Assembly (NCBI RefSeq): GCF_018320785.1
Contig: NC_054886.1
Coordinates: forward strand, 3,843,207-3,907,206
DNA: 64,000 bases
Direction: 5' to 3'
Source: Cheilinus undulatus
Lineage: Eukaryota > Chordata > Actinopteri > Labriformes > Labridae
Position numbers and translations under genes: made by a program. Below the pieces are notes generated by a model. The model saw only the letters and a program-made list of their open reading frames with translations, did not search any database and was not told the origin of the DNA. Positions 1-12,500 of the stretch are shown piece by piece; position 1 is the stretch's first letter, and each line of letters starts with the position of its first letter.

Positions 1-296
1 AATATGAATAAATTAACTGTTTTTGAAAAATTAAGAAATAAAATAAAAACATTGCTCCTTATCTAAAATGTAAAATAAATGATTTTTTTTTTAAGATATG
101 ATCCCCAGTTAAACTAATCATTTGATCTTTTTACTGAGCATCAATGATACAAACCTGATATTTACTTTGAAAATACATCCATACATCTGAAAATCTCCAC
201 ACATTGCCCAGCCCTACCACATTTTAAATAAATGTATCATCTGATAATCTTGATCCAGCTTTCTTCTGTTTATTCTTTGTTCTTTCTAATCTACAG

Positions 297-419
297 ACTC
301 CAGATTTGGACTCTCTGCAGTACGTAGCTCTGGACTTTAAGAGGGTCCAAAACAAGAGCAGGAGACAGAGGAGCACCGAGGAGGAGACCATCTACTCTGC
401 AGTGAGACCGTCAACGTAA
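297..419 (+). CDS. nitr: NITR N1, last cytoplasmic exon only (partial gene)
   Basis: This is the 3'-terminal coding exon of a novel immune-type receptor whose other exons lie before the window. A polypyrimidine stretch and the acceptor ctacag end at 296. The frame enters in phase 0, as in all the other NITR last exons here, and runs 40 codons to TAA at 417-419. It holds LQYVAL, a textbook ITIM (L-x-Y-x-x-L) expected to recruit SHP phosphatases when phosphorylated, followed by a basic NKSRRQR stretch and then TIYSAV, which fits the ITSM pattern T-x-Y-x-x-V. The layout (ITIM, basic linker, second tyrosine near the end) matches the last exons of N2, N3 and N5 in this window. The second motif starts with T here but with C in those genes. 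No exon 4 could be found in bases 1-296, so the intron upstream is longer than what is visible. Confidence 0.8.
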   Translation, partial: TPDLDSLQYVALDFKRVQNKSRRQRSTEEETIYSAVRPST

Positions 420-1515
420 AACCACTTTTTACTCATTTACAGTGCTTCAAAAATGTATTAGACCACCTGTCATATTTGTCTCAGAGACCATCCAGCATCA
501 TGGAGTGCTTTAATGCAAACTCTTTAATTTTCAGTCAGCTCTCCATGTTTTACCATTTTGAACAGGAATGAGGAATTTCAAACTGAATTCACCTTTTTAA
601 ACCCAAATTTGAGCCAGCTCACTGGGTTTCTCTGAGAAGTCAGAAATTAATCAAGCAAAACATTCAACCACTAAAACGAAGTCTTCTCTTCAGGAATGCA
701 AGTAAATAATTATAATTTGACATATTATTCAAGAAATATTAATGTGCTTTACTATTTTTTCAGTTTTTTTGTAAATCAGTAAATTTGAAAATTTACAGAT
801 AACAATAATAATTCTATTTTAGCATTAAAAATATCATTTGGGTTAAAGAGCTTCTACATGTTGGTGTGTTAACCATTGCAGAAACATAAAAAATGATTTT
901 GGTTTTTACCCATTTTTACCAATGCTGTTAATTTAGGGCAGCTGTGGCATAAACCTTACTTTGGGTGGTGGTCTAATAAAATTGTTAAGCACTGTAGTAC
1001 AAGCAACAATTTATAGTTATTACCCTGCTGCTGCTTTGTTTTTACAGCTTTTTACTGCTGAATCTTTAGTACTAGTTCCTGTTATAAGTTTTTCTATTTC
1101 CTATCCCACATGTACTTCTCTGCTGTTTTTAAAGCTTATGGCTAGAATCAAATAAGCTAAAATGCATTTTTATGATTTAATATGAATAAGTAATTTCTCC
1201 TCTTAACCAAATTTTTTGAAGGCATTGTTACACTCAGAGTGTAAGTAGCCAAAAATGGCACCATGCATGGCTAACATTAAAATGGTATACGTCTGTATTT
1301 TATTCCAAGTTCTTCTGCATAATTTTCGGGTCAAGATAAGACCTGATCATAAATCAAATCTTAGTAAATTTTAAAAAAAATGTAACCCTTTCAATGCCAG
1401 TTTAAATGCAATAATAACATTACTACTACTACTAATAATAATAATAATTACGATAATAATAATAATAATAATAATAATATAGTAATAATAATAATTGTTG
1501 TATTATTATCATTAT

Positions 1516-1553
<38 letters not shown>

Positions 1554-2204
1554 GACTTTAGAATTTATTTCAGACTTGGGAAACCAGCTAATGTGACATT
1601 TTGCAGCGCTTATTTCTATTTAAATGTATTTTTAAACTGACCCTTCAAACTTTCCTCTATTCTTTGCTACATGCAGTTCAGGTCCTGGTCTGTAGGGGGC
1701 AATAGTTCACCTACAGTAGCTGTAGCACAAGTGCCTCTTCTTCATATTTACAAATATAATCAGCATATTTTTCTGACTGTATATTTTTAGAAATCAAAAC
1801 TGTTTCAGCAGACCACTGCAGTAGCAACGACTGCACACATGAGATATTTATAGTGAAGTCAACACAGATCAACACCACAGAGGTTCACTCAAGCATTTCA
1901 AGTGTGCTCTTTTGTTTTCCAACCACATAGTGATGTGTGCAGAGACACTACTGTGGTCACCACATATATAACTGTCACGTCTAACCTAGTTCAGAGCCCT
2001 GATTGCAGGTACCACTATAATAGCAATGCTACTTCAGTGGTTTCCCCCATTCTGGTCAGATATGAACATGAACATGGCTGCTGTATAGTCATTAAATATT
2101 AAAACTGATCAGATTAATTGATTTATTTAAAATGAATACAGACATTCTGAATTTGATGCCTGCAACATGTTGCATAACGCTCTCCTCTGTGGATCTCTTT
2201 CTAT
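420..2204. other. intergenic, 3' flank of N1
   Basis: No coding exon is supported here. It is AT-rich and presumably starts with the N1 3' UTR. It contains the trinucleotide tract annotated separately. The only other point of note is a TATA-like ctatataaag at 2201-2210, just before the LINE insertion. Confidence 0.5.
1421..1553. repeat. (ACT/AAT)n-(TTA)n trinucleotide microsatellite
   Basis: An imperfect run of ACT then AAT units changes into ATT units, so the two halves are roughly complementary and could fold back. It is simple sequence with no coding content. Confidence 0.85.
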
Positions 2205-3143
2205 ATAAAGGCTGCAGGTGTTAGAGAGAGTGTCTGTTTGTTTCATGTTATAGATGCCTCGGCATTTTGACTGATGATGCCCTGTCCTTTACTCCTCACT
2301 TTCAGCAACTGGTTAAGAGGTTAAAGCTGAAACTGGGTTTTTATTTCAGGATCAAATCCTGTCTTTCTTTTGAGTCTAAGAAAAGACTGGTTTCTGCCAC
2401 TTTTATGTCAGTGTTGGACTATGGACATGTTTTGTACATGCATGCTTCGTATCAGAGCTTACATGCTCTAGACACCGTGTACCATGGAGCTCTGAGGTTC
2501 ATCTCAAACTCTAAATCCCTCACTCATCATTGTTTTTTGTATGAACTTGTGGGTTGGTTTTCTTTGTCTTCACGTAGACTTATACACTGGTGTACTCTTA
2601 TCTATGAAGCAATTCTTAGTCTTCTACCGTCCTATCTTTTGACCTACATCATTCCGAAGACCTCTGGAACTTATAATCTCCGATCTCAGGATCTTTTCTT
2701 ACCGTCGGTCCCCAGGGTTAGAACTGAACTGGGTAAAAAGGCCTTTAAATTTGCTGCTCCCTTTGCCTGGAATGACTTACAGAAAGACCTAAAACTTAGT
2801 GAACTGGTCTCATTGGAAGCTTTTAAGAGGAGGTTGGTTGACTTGGAGGCAGTCAGAACTGTCTGCAAATGTTTTGAATGATATGTTTGATCGTAGTTGG
2901 TTTTAAACAATTACTTGCTGCTTTCTCTTTCAGTGTGCTGTTGTTTGACATTTTATTTTTTTTAATCGTTTTTTTTCTTTTTGTCTGTAACTTTGACTGT
3001 GCTGCTGCTGTCTTGGCCAGGACACTCTTGAAAAAGAGATTTTTAATCTCAATGAGGTTGTTCTCCTGGTTAAATAAAGGTAAAATTAAAAAAATGAAAT
3101 AAAAATAAAGGCTGCAGATGTTAGAGAGAGTGTCTGGTTGTTT
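2205..3143 (+). mobile_element. 5'-truncated non-LTR retrotransposon flanked by a 39-bp direct repeat
   Basis: The insert (2244-3104) carries only the 3' end of a LINE reverse-transcriptase ORF and a 3' tail containing aataaagg followed by A-rich sequence, as expected for target-primed reverse transcription. It is bounded by a near-perfect direct repeat, 2205-2243 and 3105-3143 (37 of 39 identical by eye), which is best read as an unusually long target-site duplication. The repeat begins inside a TATA-like sequence. Confidence 0.75.
2267..2881 (+). pseudogene. C-terminal fragment of LINE (jockey/L1-type) ORF2 protein
   Basis: This is 204 residues of the post-RT C-terminal region found in many fish non-LTR elements. 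Recognisable segments are KLGFYFRIKSCLS, SVLDYGHVLYMHAS, VYHGALRFIS, THHCFLYELVGW and, near the end, APFAWNDLQ. The catalytic reverse-transcriptase palm and the endonuclease are missing because the copy is 5'-truncated. It runs without a stop to 2881, so the insertion is fairly young, but it cannot be autonomous. The exact clade would need a repeat-library search. Confidence 0.75.
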
Positions 3144-3204
3144 GTTTCTGTGTCAACTCTCAGGGCATAACCCACTTCTTGCCCAATGGCTCCAGTAACT
3201 CTAA

Positions 3205-3248
3205 GACCCTGAATGGGATAAGCGGTGTAGAAAATGGACGGATGGATA
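3205..3248 (+). repeat. L2-like LINE/SINE 3' tail fragment (GGAT-type)
   Basis: The string gataagcggtgtagaaaatgg followed by acggatggat is the familiar 3' end of fish L2-class LINEs and their SINEs, with GGAT microsatellite tails. Only the tail is present. Confidence 0.5.
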
Positions 3249-3284
3249 GTCTTGTTGAAATAAGAAGGGACATCCCAGGAAATA

Positions 3285-4530
3285 CACTATATTGCCAAAA
3301 GTATTCACTCACACATCCAAATAATTGAAATCAGGTGTTCTGATCACTTCCATGTCCACAGGTGTATAAAATCAAGCACCTAGGCATGCAGACTGTTTCT
3401 ACAAACGTCTGTGAAAGAATGGCTCGCTCTCAGGAGCTCAGTGAATTCCAGCATGGTACTGTGATAGGATGCCACCTGTGCAACAAGTCCACCTTTGAAA
3501 TTTCCTCACTCCTAAATATTCCACAGTCAACTGTCAGTGGTATTATAACAAAGTCGAAGTGATTGAGAACAACAGCAACTCAGCCACCAAGTGGTAGGCC
3601 ATGTAAATAACAGAGCGGGGTCAGCGTATGCTGAGGAGCATAGTGCGCAGAGGCCGCCAACTTTCTGCAGAGTGAATGGCTACAGACCTCCAAACTTCAT
3701 GTGGCCTTCAGATTAGCTCAAGAACAGTGTGTAGAGAGCTTCATGGAATGGGTTTCCATGGCCGAGCAGCTGCATCCAAGCCATACATCACCAAGTGCAA
3801 TGCAAAGCATCTGATGCAGTGGTGTAAAGCACGCCGCCACTGGACTCTAGAGCAGTGGAGACGCGTTCACTGGAGTGACCAATCGCGCTCCTCCATCTGG
3901 CAATCTGATGGATTAGTCTGGGTTTGGCGGTTGCCAGGTAAACAGTACTTGTTGACTGCATTGTGCCAAGTGTAAAGTTTGGTGGAGGGGGGATTATGGT
4001 GTGGGCTTGTTTTTCAGGAGCTGGGCTTGGCCCCTTAGTTCCAGTCAAAGGAACTCTGAATGCTTCAGCATACCAAGAGATTTTGGACAATTCCATGCTC
4101 CCAACTTTGTGGGAACAGTTTGGGGATGGCCCCTTCCTGTTCCAACATGACTGTGCACCAGTGCACAAAGCAAGCTCCATAAAGACATGGATGAGAGAGT
4201 TTGGTGTGGATGAACTTGACTGGCCTGCACAGAGTCCTGACCTCAACCTGATAGAACACCTTTGTGATGAATTAGAGCGGAGACTGAGAGCCAGGCCTTC
4301 TTGTCCAAAATTAGTGAGTGGCCTCACAAATGCGCTTCTGGAAGAATGGTCAAAAATTCCTATAAATACACTCCTAAACCTTGTGGAAAGCCTTCCCAGA
4401 AGAACCGAAGCTGTTACAGCTGCAGAGGATGGACCGATGTCATATTAAACCCTATGGATTAAGAATGGGATGTCACTTAAGTTCATATGTGAGTCAAGGC
4501 AGGTGAGCGAATACTTTTGGCAATATAGTG
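3285..4530 (+). mobile_element. Tc1-like DNA transposon, near full length, defective
   Basis: Inverted ends are visible: CACTATATTGCCAAAAGTAT on the left and its complement on the right. TA dinucleotides flank both sides (3283-3284 and 4531-4532), the signature of Tc1/mariner insertion. The interior is a broken transposase on the + strand: an N-terminal helix-turn-helix part (about 3421-3562, then a stop), a middle part (3676-3975) with HWSDQSRS, and a C-terminal part (3963-4448) with [10 protein letters not shown] and [10 protein letters not shown] carrying the remaining acidic residues of the DDE triad. Stops and a frameshift near 3965 prevent a full protein. A second, truncated copy of the same family lies at about 46391-47052. 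Confidence 0.9.
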
Positions 4531-4532
4531 TA

Positions 4533-5290
4533 TGTTGTCTGGATGGAAGCATATGTTGCTCCAAAACTTCTTTGTACCTCTCAGTGATAACAGCGCCTCC
4601 ACTGATGTGCAGGTTACTCATGCCATGAGCACTAATACATCCTCGCACTATCACAGAAGTTGGCGACTCTTCTGGATGTTGTTGATAAAGGCCTTTGACT
4701 TTACGTGGTCGAGTGATAATTACAGATGCATCGACAGACTGAGTTAAGTGACAATGGTTTTCTGAAGAGTTCCTGAGCCCATGTTGCAGTGTTCATCAGA
4801 TTGATACAGGTGTTTAATTCAGCCCCCCTATGAGGGGTCATAGGTCACGGCCATTGGATGATTGGTTTTGGTTTTGCCTCCTTCCTGCAGAGGTTTCTCC
4901 AGATTCTCTGAATCTTTTGATGATATTTTGGAGAGTAGATGGTGAAATCTCTAAATTCTTTGTAAATGCACACAGAGGAACACTGTTCATAAGCTGTAGG
5001 AATATTTGCAGCCTTTCAGGAGAGCTCCCCAATTATGGTTCCATTACCTCTTACCAACTAACCAGCTTACCTGTGAAATGTTCAAGGTGTTTTTGTCACA
5101 TTGCAGAACTTTCCCATGTTGCAGGCATCAAATTTAGAATGTGTGCATATTTAGAAAACATTTTTTACCAATTTGAACATCAAACATTTTCTCTTTGTGC
5201 TGAATTCAGTTGAATACAGGTTGACAAGTATTTGCAGGTCATTGAATTATTATTTTTTTATTCACATTTTGCACAACTTACCAATCTGTT
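4533..5290 (-). mobile_element. older minus-strand Tc1-like fossil (family with AATTCCAAAAAA ends), split by the younger Tc1 copy
   Basis: Read on the minus strand, 5032-4838 encodes a Tc1-type helix-turn-helix (STLQNIIKRFRESGET). Further along, up to 4540, is a DDE-region remnant (GCISAHGMSNLHISGG, VLEQHMLPSRQ). The homology resumes on the other side of the 3285-4530 element at about 3282-3249 (FLFQQD-like), so the younger transposon landed inside this one. It is heavily decayed. The same family recurs at 8040-8420, 19525-20575, 23540-24480, 26717-26926 and 35100-35780. Confidence 0.65.
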
Positions 5291-8030
5291 TGGTACTGGT
5301 TCATTGAAATGTGATCTGACAGATACAGATATTTTCACAGCCACATATTTAACCCTTTCCCCATCCCACTTCAACGTCTAAATCAGCCTATCTGGTCTAA
5401 CTACCAGGCAGAGAAAGAGATGCATTTTCAAGTGAGACAAAAACAAAAAAAAGCTTTCATCAGAGTTCCCGCTCTGGTCAAGTTCGCCTGAAATGACTTT
5501 GGCTCAAGTGGTTTTGTCACCCACCCTCCTCCCCCTGACAGGAAGTCTGTGTGGTTTTATTTATGATGTTTGTTTCAGTTGCTGCACAGCAACACTTCTG
5601 CTCTTTCACATGATGTTGTACTTCATTTCATGCATCTGTAGTTCTGTTTGACGGCAGGTTAAAGCCCATACAAAGTCATAGTTTGGGACTTGAAGCTTGT
5701 AGGAGGAGTGACATTAACTAAAGGGGGCTGGTCTTAAGTGTCTCCCTCCTGATTTGATCATATATCTAGATAATTTTTAAAAGACTTAATCTGGAAAATC
5801 TTTCTATTTTAGCACCATTAAGGACCACAGCATCATAAGAATTTAATTCAACAAAGATGCATCAGTGGTGGAATGATGATTCTGAATTCGATGATGTTCA
5901 CCATCTTGGTTATCATTGATTTCACCGTAGCTCTCCAGCATAACAAACCCCCTTAGGGCCAGTGGGAGGAAATGAAGAAAAGAGACAAAAGGGTGGGAGA
6001 GAGAGGAGCCAAATGTGAGAACTAAAGGGGAGAAGATGGTCAGGTTTGACTGTATGTTAATGATGAGGAGGCACGGTGAAGGTGTGGTCTTTATTATGAA
6101 ACTCTGCAGTGTACGACACTAGTCAGGTTTACCGTTAGCCCATAGCTGGCCTACTTTATTTCCAGAGCCAGATATAAAACATTGTGATGCCACATGATAT
6201 AACCACAGCCCAGTGTGGTTCTGTGGTAGCAGCTCCTCATGTTTTCGACCTATTTTAACAGTTGTCTCCAACAAAAAGAACACAATGATGTGTTTCACCT
6301 ACTGTACAAGACTTTCCTTTATTACCTAACCCACACCATCAAGTCATGCTCCTTTTACCCGGCCACACTGGACCACAATATAAAGTCTGAAAAAGTCTGC
6401 AGATAGCAGAAACTCTAAGAGCTTTTTCACCTTAGACAGGACTGTTTCACACCTACTCCAGCTGCCCCTCCCCTCTCCTACACTGATCTGCTTTCACATT
6501 TGTTCTGTGCTTTAGCACACTTGTGTATGAACACAGACTGAGACAGTAAGTAGAGGTATGACGTCTGCAAATCTGCCAAGAAGAAGAAAAACAAAGAAGC
6601 AACAAAGCCAACTACTGTCATGAACATGATGTTTGTTTGTTCCATGCAGAGAGTGGATTTCATCTGCAACTATGGAGGTTATTATTTATGGATGTAGAGA
6701 TGCATCAGCTTAACATCAGTACAGGCTGATATCATCCCTGTTTGCAAACATCAGACATCAGCCAAATTATGTTTCATCCAATCAGTTTTATGCTATCGTA
6801 GCCATTCAGTAGTATTTTTGATTAAAGAGTCTGTTGGACAGAGTCTAATGCTGCTATTATTGCCAAGTAGTAGCAGTACAACCCAACTTTAAAAATACTG
6901 AAATATCCCTTTAAAAGCAGTAAAGTGAGCTTCATGTGAGCAAAAAGAGAACAGATTATAAACAACTGAACCATGTGGCCTTCACAGTTATGAAGCTCAA
7001 AATGACAGCTTTGAATATTTACTTCACAGCAACTTTCACCATTTAAAGACACTGGGCACTTTTAGATTCATAAAATCAATAATGATAGATTTGAAGTTAT
7101 TTTTTAGTCACTTAAACTGTTAAATAAAAGATCACATCAAGATCCATTACAAAAAGAGGACAGTGTGAGCACGTAGCTCTAAAGACAGTGAAAGGACACT
7201 GCTGCAACTTGTGAAAACCACAGTAAACAACTCTCCTCAGCAGCACGATCCAGGAAGTTCAGGTTCATATGAGACACGTGTTGCTCAGAAGTGTCTCTTC
7301 TCTACTGAGGAAAAAACAAGAAAGCCATACAGCCTTTTCTTCTCTGTTTTTAAACACAGACAGCAAACATCAAAGACTTGAAGTCACACAGAAGCTCATG
7401 GTTGCAGGGTTAAGGTGGACTGTGTGGTTTACAATGCTTTTACGTCTGCACGGTCCAACACAAGCATGTGATGTGTGAAGACTTTCAACTATGTGTGATC
7501 TGAGCCACTGTTTCCATAATATGCTCATGTTTCTCTCTGCACTACTGCATAAAAATGGTGTATTTATAAACACAACTTATGATTACAGCACGACTCATTT
7601 TAGCACACGAGATGTTCTGAGTTCAGTTTATGGCTCCTTTGTCACTTCTCAGCAGGCTTTGGTGCATGCAGCATTAACGATTTTTATTTCTCACATGCTT
7701 AAACAGATGCTTAGTGAATTGCAAAGATTGTTCTGCAGGGCCATGCAGTATGTCTTAGAAACTACAATAAAACAGTCTCAGCTGGTTTAACATGAGGACC
7801 CACCACCACTTCCTCAGTGACAAACAGTGACCCAAATTTGATCAATTCTTCGATCATAGCCAAATGTTCAAACAAACACTGTACAGTAAAGAGATGAAGA
7901 CATTTCCTTCAAAATAAAAGCACATAACAAACTTTGTGCCCCATATTTTTTTCAAGGCTCACATCGGCAACTCACGGAAAATGGCTTCCTGACCCGCCAG
8001 TTAAGGAACCAAGGCTGTAAAAGACACATT
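5291..8030. other. intergenic, no gene recognised
   Basis: I find no supported exon on either strand. About 6840-7060 belongs to a dispersed repeat containing AAAATACTGAAATATCCCTTT, with further copies at about 31830-32040 and 55480-55560. Confidence 0.45.
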
Positions 8031-8039
8031 GACATACAA

Positions 8040-8420
8040 ATCACAATTCCAAAAAAGATGGGACACTACAAGATTGATCAGTGTCTGTTTTTGTTTTGTT
8101 TTTTTTCATGCTAACAAACCTTTGGTAACCTTCAAGAGGAAAAGAACCATCAAGACTGGTATCCAAAAGCCAGCATCAGTGGTGGTGTGTGGGTGTATTA
8201 GTACCCATACCATGGGTCATTTGCACATCAGTGAAGACAACATTAATGATAAGAGGTACACACAAGTTCTGGAGCAACACATGCTTCCACCCAGACCACG
8301 TCTGCTTATTTCAATACCAAGCCACATTCTGCATGACTTACGACAGCATGGCTTCACAATAAAACAATGCAGGCACTAGACTGGCCTCCAAGCAGTCCAG
8401 ACCTGGTCCTGAGTGAAGCA
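8040..8420 (+). pseudogene. Tc1-like transposase fossil
   Basis: The region opens with an end-like sequence (cacaattccaaaaaagatgggaca). It then has a + strand remnant with GCISTHTMGHLHISED, a VLEQHMLP motif and a downstream region corresponding to the third acidic motif, with stops between them. It is the same family as 4533-5290 but in the opposite orientation. Confidence 0.6.
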
Positions 8421-8610
8421 AAATCTGAAGCCTAGTTCATACAGGATACGATAGTGATGTACCCAGCTGTGATCAGCTGACAGCCAGCTGATTCTAATTA
8501 TCGCCTCCCAGCCCCCACAGTGGTGTATTTAGATATGATGTACTTCTCTCTAATCCCTGCTTGCATTAATGCTGATGTACCACGCTGCTCCTGCTGCTGG
8601 CAACGCTTAA

Positions 8611-8760
8611 CCTCCTCCTTTATAGCATGAAGCTTAACCTCCTCCACCGCAGCCTCCTCCTTTATAGCATAAAGCTTAACCTCCTCCACCCCAGCCTCCT
8701 CCTTTATAGCATAAAGCTTCACCTCCTCCACCCCAGCCTCCTCCTTTATAGCATAAAGCC
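8611..8760. repeat. 42-bp minisatellite, about 3.6 copies, open in frame on the minus strand
   Basis: Units start at 8611, 8653, 8695 and (partial) 8737 and share cctcctcctttatagcat. Since 42 is a multiple of three, the minus strand reads as a 14-residue repeat, EEVKLYAIKEEAGV. An open frame (8731 to 8498) continues beyond the repeat with KRCQQQEQRG and stops at 8498. It may be a coding tandem repeat in a decayed gene or pure chance. No splice context settles it. Confidence 0.8.
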
Positions 8761-9564
8761 TGTTGCACCCTCATATCCAGAAACATTCTATAACATGCTG
8801 TTGTCCACAACTTTTGGATAAATTATGAATCTTATGAGTTTCATTCACATTTACCACTGACATTGTTGCCCATAGATAGAAGCTGTTTAGCCCCTACATT
8901 ACACAGTACCACCAAGGATCCCAGCGGAAAAGCAAAGGTAATAAATGGTTAAGACCAACCTTTATTTAATGTTGAGCTCACAAGGGGTTAATTAAATAAA
9001 TCCTGTCAGACTCTGCTGGTGTGTTAGCTGATCTTATTAAATTACACTTTTGTTCCTTATATTGAAGTCTCCACCATGTCTTTTTGGCTGTTTCTGATGG
9101 TGTGGGAATGCCTCATTTGAATAGAAATGAAAATAAGTCATCAGCATGTTTCATACAGTGTCTACTGTGTTTATTGGTGCAATGAGAGGAGAAATCTTGA
9201 CAGAGATGGCTGGAGTTCATTGTGTTGAAGAATACAAACAAAAATCAAACATGAAATAAGAAAATGTTTTCTGATATGGCCTGAATTTGACGGCACTCTC
9301 ATAATCTTCAACTCCAACCTTTCTGTGCTGTCAGATGATATCAGGGATGTCTATGAGCCCCCCACTGTGAAATTACACAATATATCAGTATTGTTGTGTA
9401 AAGGTCAAAAGGTCAAATGACAAAGAAGCTGTGTTATTGCACTGTTGCAAAGCTGCAGTCTTTAAAGAACTCCTACTTAAATATTAGGTTAGTGTTTTTC
9501 CCTCTTTCAGTGTATGTGTTCATTCAGTCTGAAGGGTTAAATCCTCTGTCATAAACTGATGTCC
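8761..9564. other. noncoding stretch
   Basis: I recognise no exon or mobile element. It lies just downstream of the minus-strand candidate gene that ends at 9565, so part of it may be that gene's 3' UTR. Confidence 0.4.
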
Positions 9565-12500
9565 TCATTTCTGGGCCCGGGCCTCCAACGCTGCAACCAC
9601 ACGCTCCATAAGTTTCAGCCAGGTACTTGCATGAGCATCCAGTTTCTGCACAAGAGCCTCAGCCCTCTCCAGACACTCCAGCGCATCTACCTTCCAATCT
9701 TGCTTCTTTTCTCCTGTGTTCAAAAACAACAGTTGGAGAGGATGTTATTTACTTTTTTGTTTTCAAGCTTTATTCTTTATTACACAAGTTGACCGAGACC
9801 AACAGTAAAGCTTGAGTTTCTGTTCCCCTTACTTTGACAAGTAAGTTATTTGATTTATCTGTATGTCAGCTGTTTAAACAAACATAATAAAACGTGTATT
9901 CAGCTATTCCTTACACTCACAGTCAGCTGCATCACACATGCTGATGTTTAACACATGAATAACACTTAGTTTCATGTTAGCTCTGAGATTTTCCATTAGC
10001 ATGCTAGCTACTCTCATGATTCAGCAGCTGATAAATGCCAAATAACATCCACTGCAATAAATAAATAAATAAATAAATCTGTCAATGTTTGAAACCACAT
10101 CAGAACTCAACATCTCAGCAGATTTTACTGTCTCATGAAAAATGAGCTGAAGCCACGCCCACTAAGGAGAAATGCTTCTGATCAGAGCTCAGCTGCCTGG
10201 ATGAAATTTACTGTTTTCTGGCACAAATCTCTCCATTCTGATGCTTTTAATGACCTGTAGTCCACCAGGGCTGATGGATTTGTGAAATTTACCTCACCAT
10301 GGACAAAAACAGAGCATGTAGGTGGCTGGTAATGTTCAGTGAAGGTAGTGGCATCAGCTAAAAACAGACTGTACTGAGATTAACTGCTCAGCAATTTCAT
10401 ATCATTGTAGTGTTAGGGGCGGCAGGGTAATCCTTCATTAAGACCGGTGATATCATTGGCTCAGATTATTTGTCCTGCTCAAATTAGACCAAGCCAGGAA
10501 AAAGATGAACAACTTTCTAAAGATTTAAATAAAAATAAATAAATCAAACATGGATATTAGTGTTTTCACATGCTTACAGCAGCTTTGTTCCAACGTATCA
10601 AACGTGTTAAGACACAAAGCTTGGATTTCACTTTATGACGCCTGTAACTAACTTCAAACCAGCCGCTAGGAAGTTTTTGGAGTAGTTGAAGAAGGATAAA
10701 ACTCTTCTGTGGAAAGTTCACAGCTGTTACCCTATTGTTGATTTTTATTTCCTGCAGCTGGAGCTAACGTTTGCCGCTGCTGCAGATTATCCAGAAAGCT
10801 AGCGAGTAAGCCAGGGATCAAGGAAGTGTGACGGTGCCTTTACCACCAACCAAAACAACCGTATCTTTCTGCATGACGTGTTGAATATGTCTAGACTTCA
10901 TATAAGAATCAGTTAAGTTAAAGTCTTTTAAGTCCACTGCAGCTCTCTGCTGGGTGCAGACCCTCTGCTGCTTTGGTGTTAACAGTCTGCAGTTCTCAGT
11001 GTTTCAGCTTCATTACCAGCATTGAAGACTTAATTCAAATCCTTGATGAACTTTGTTTGACATCCTCCAGCTTTATTGTATGAATATTCACCACCTGGAT
11101 TAGCCATGTGCTACATCACGTAGACAAACAAACCTCAGCGCTGAACAGAAAGTTGTATCTCTACACAATGAAGGTAGGTCTTAGTAGAATGACTTTCAGT
11201 TTATATTCACTGTCTTTTAGGTAACACAGCGTGTAATATGTGTTATTCACTGTTTATTTATCCAGTAATTGGGAGTAACTGGCACCAGGACAATTTGGCA
11301 AATAATGTCTTTGTCTGCAGGACAACTTCCTGTGATACTGTCAAAAAACAAAGGATACCTACTAATGTCAACCCTGCCTTGTATTCAGGATGAGTGAGAT
11401 TCATCAGTGTTATCAAATCCATTAACCAGCCTGGTGCAGTCTTAGTAACTAGTATGTTTGGACATTAATTCATAAACAGCCTGTTCCAAAAAAATAATGT
11501 TGATCTTCACCTTTGTGGCCGATCGACTGCTGTGCAGCTACGCCCTCCTCCTCCTCATGGTGGATTATGTTCAGCTCCTCTGGGGGACGTGTGGCCACAA
11601 CCGTCTCAGCTACCGGCACAGAGTGCGGCTCACACTTCACAGACCTACAGGTAGAAAGTTAGAAAAACTGATATTTTAGGCATGAGGATTTACAGTAAAT
11701 CTGGGTGGATCAGGCTGAAAGCGATGTAAGGGCCGGCGTGACGCAGCAATTAATAGATCAGACAGGCTGAGTCTCAAAGTTTGAGTAGCACATCCCCTCA
11801 CAGCTACATTATCTCTGCTTCTCTCCCTGCAACTCCTGACAGTAATTTTCTCCATCCAACAGCCAATCAGAACGTTTTGTCTTGTAGGTCTGAGTCTGTC
11901 TAACTGGAAACAGGACCCGAGCTCTGACCTCTGAGCGAGGACCCTGTTGAGACTGTAGGCAGTCTTTCAGAAAATACATGGGTAATTTTTAGAAAGTCAA
12001 ATAAAATTCCTACAAAATTGCCCCCCAGTAAATGTACATATTTCTGAGATTTTGTGCAATCATAGAAAGCACCACCAGGGGCACTGAACATCAGTTAAGG
12101 TCCTGGATAAGTCCTTGAAGGAAAATCAGTACACATGTGTATTAAAAGACGCCTCTTGAGACCATCCTCCAAAATGTTTAGAAAGTGCTACAAACAGCAA
12201 ATTTTCCGATTTTTCCATTTAGAAAGGTTTAACATTTTAAAAAAGCTAGTCCAAGGGATTTTATCTGATTGACCCCAGAATATTTTGTCTTATTCTAGAC
12301 CAGGGGTGTCAAACTCATTCAGGCTCAGGGGCTGGATTTGCACCAATGAGATGTTCTGTGGGCCGGGCTATTTTTTTAGCAACATTTATGTGTGTGTGTT
12401 ATATTTATGTGTTTTATATATTAACTGAGTGAATTATGAAGTGTTTTATAACCAGTATAAATAACAGGTTCCATGCAAACAGCTGTTGCAGCAGGAACAA

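Noticed and set aside
3788-4327. 179-residue minus-strand frame opposite the Tc1 transposase
   Set aside because: It is the shadow of the conserved transposase coding strand. The same shadow recurs at 46348-46764.
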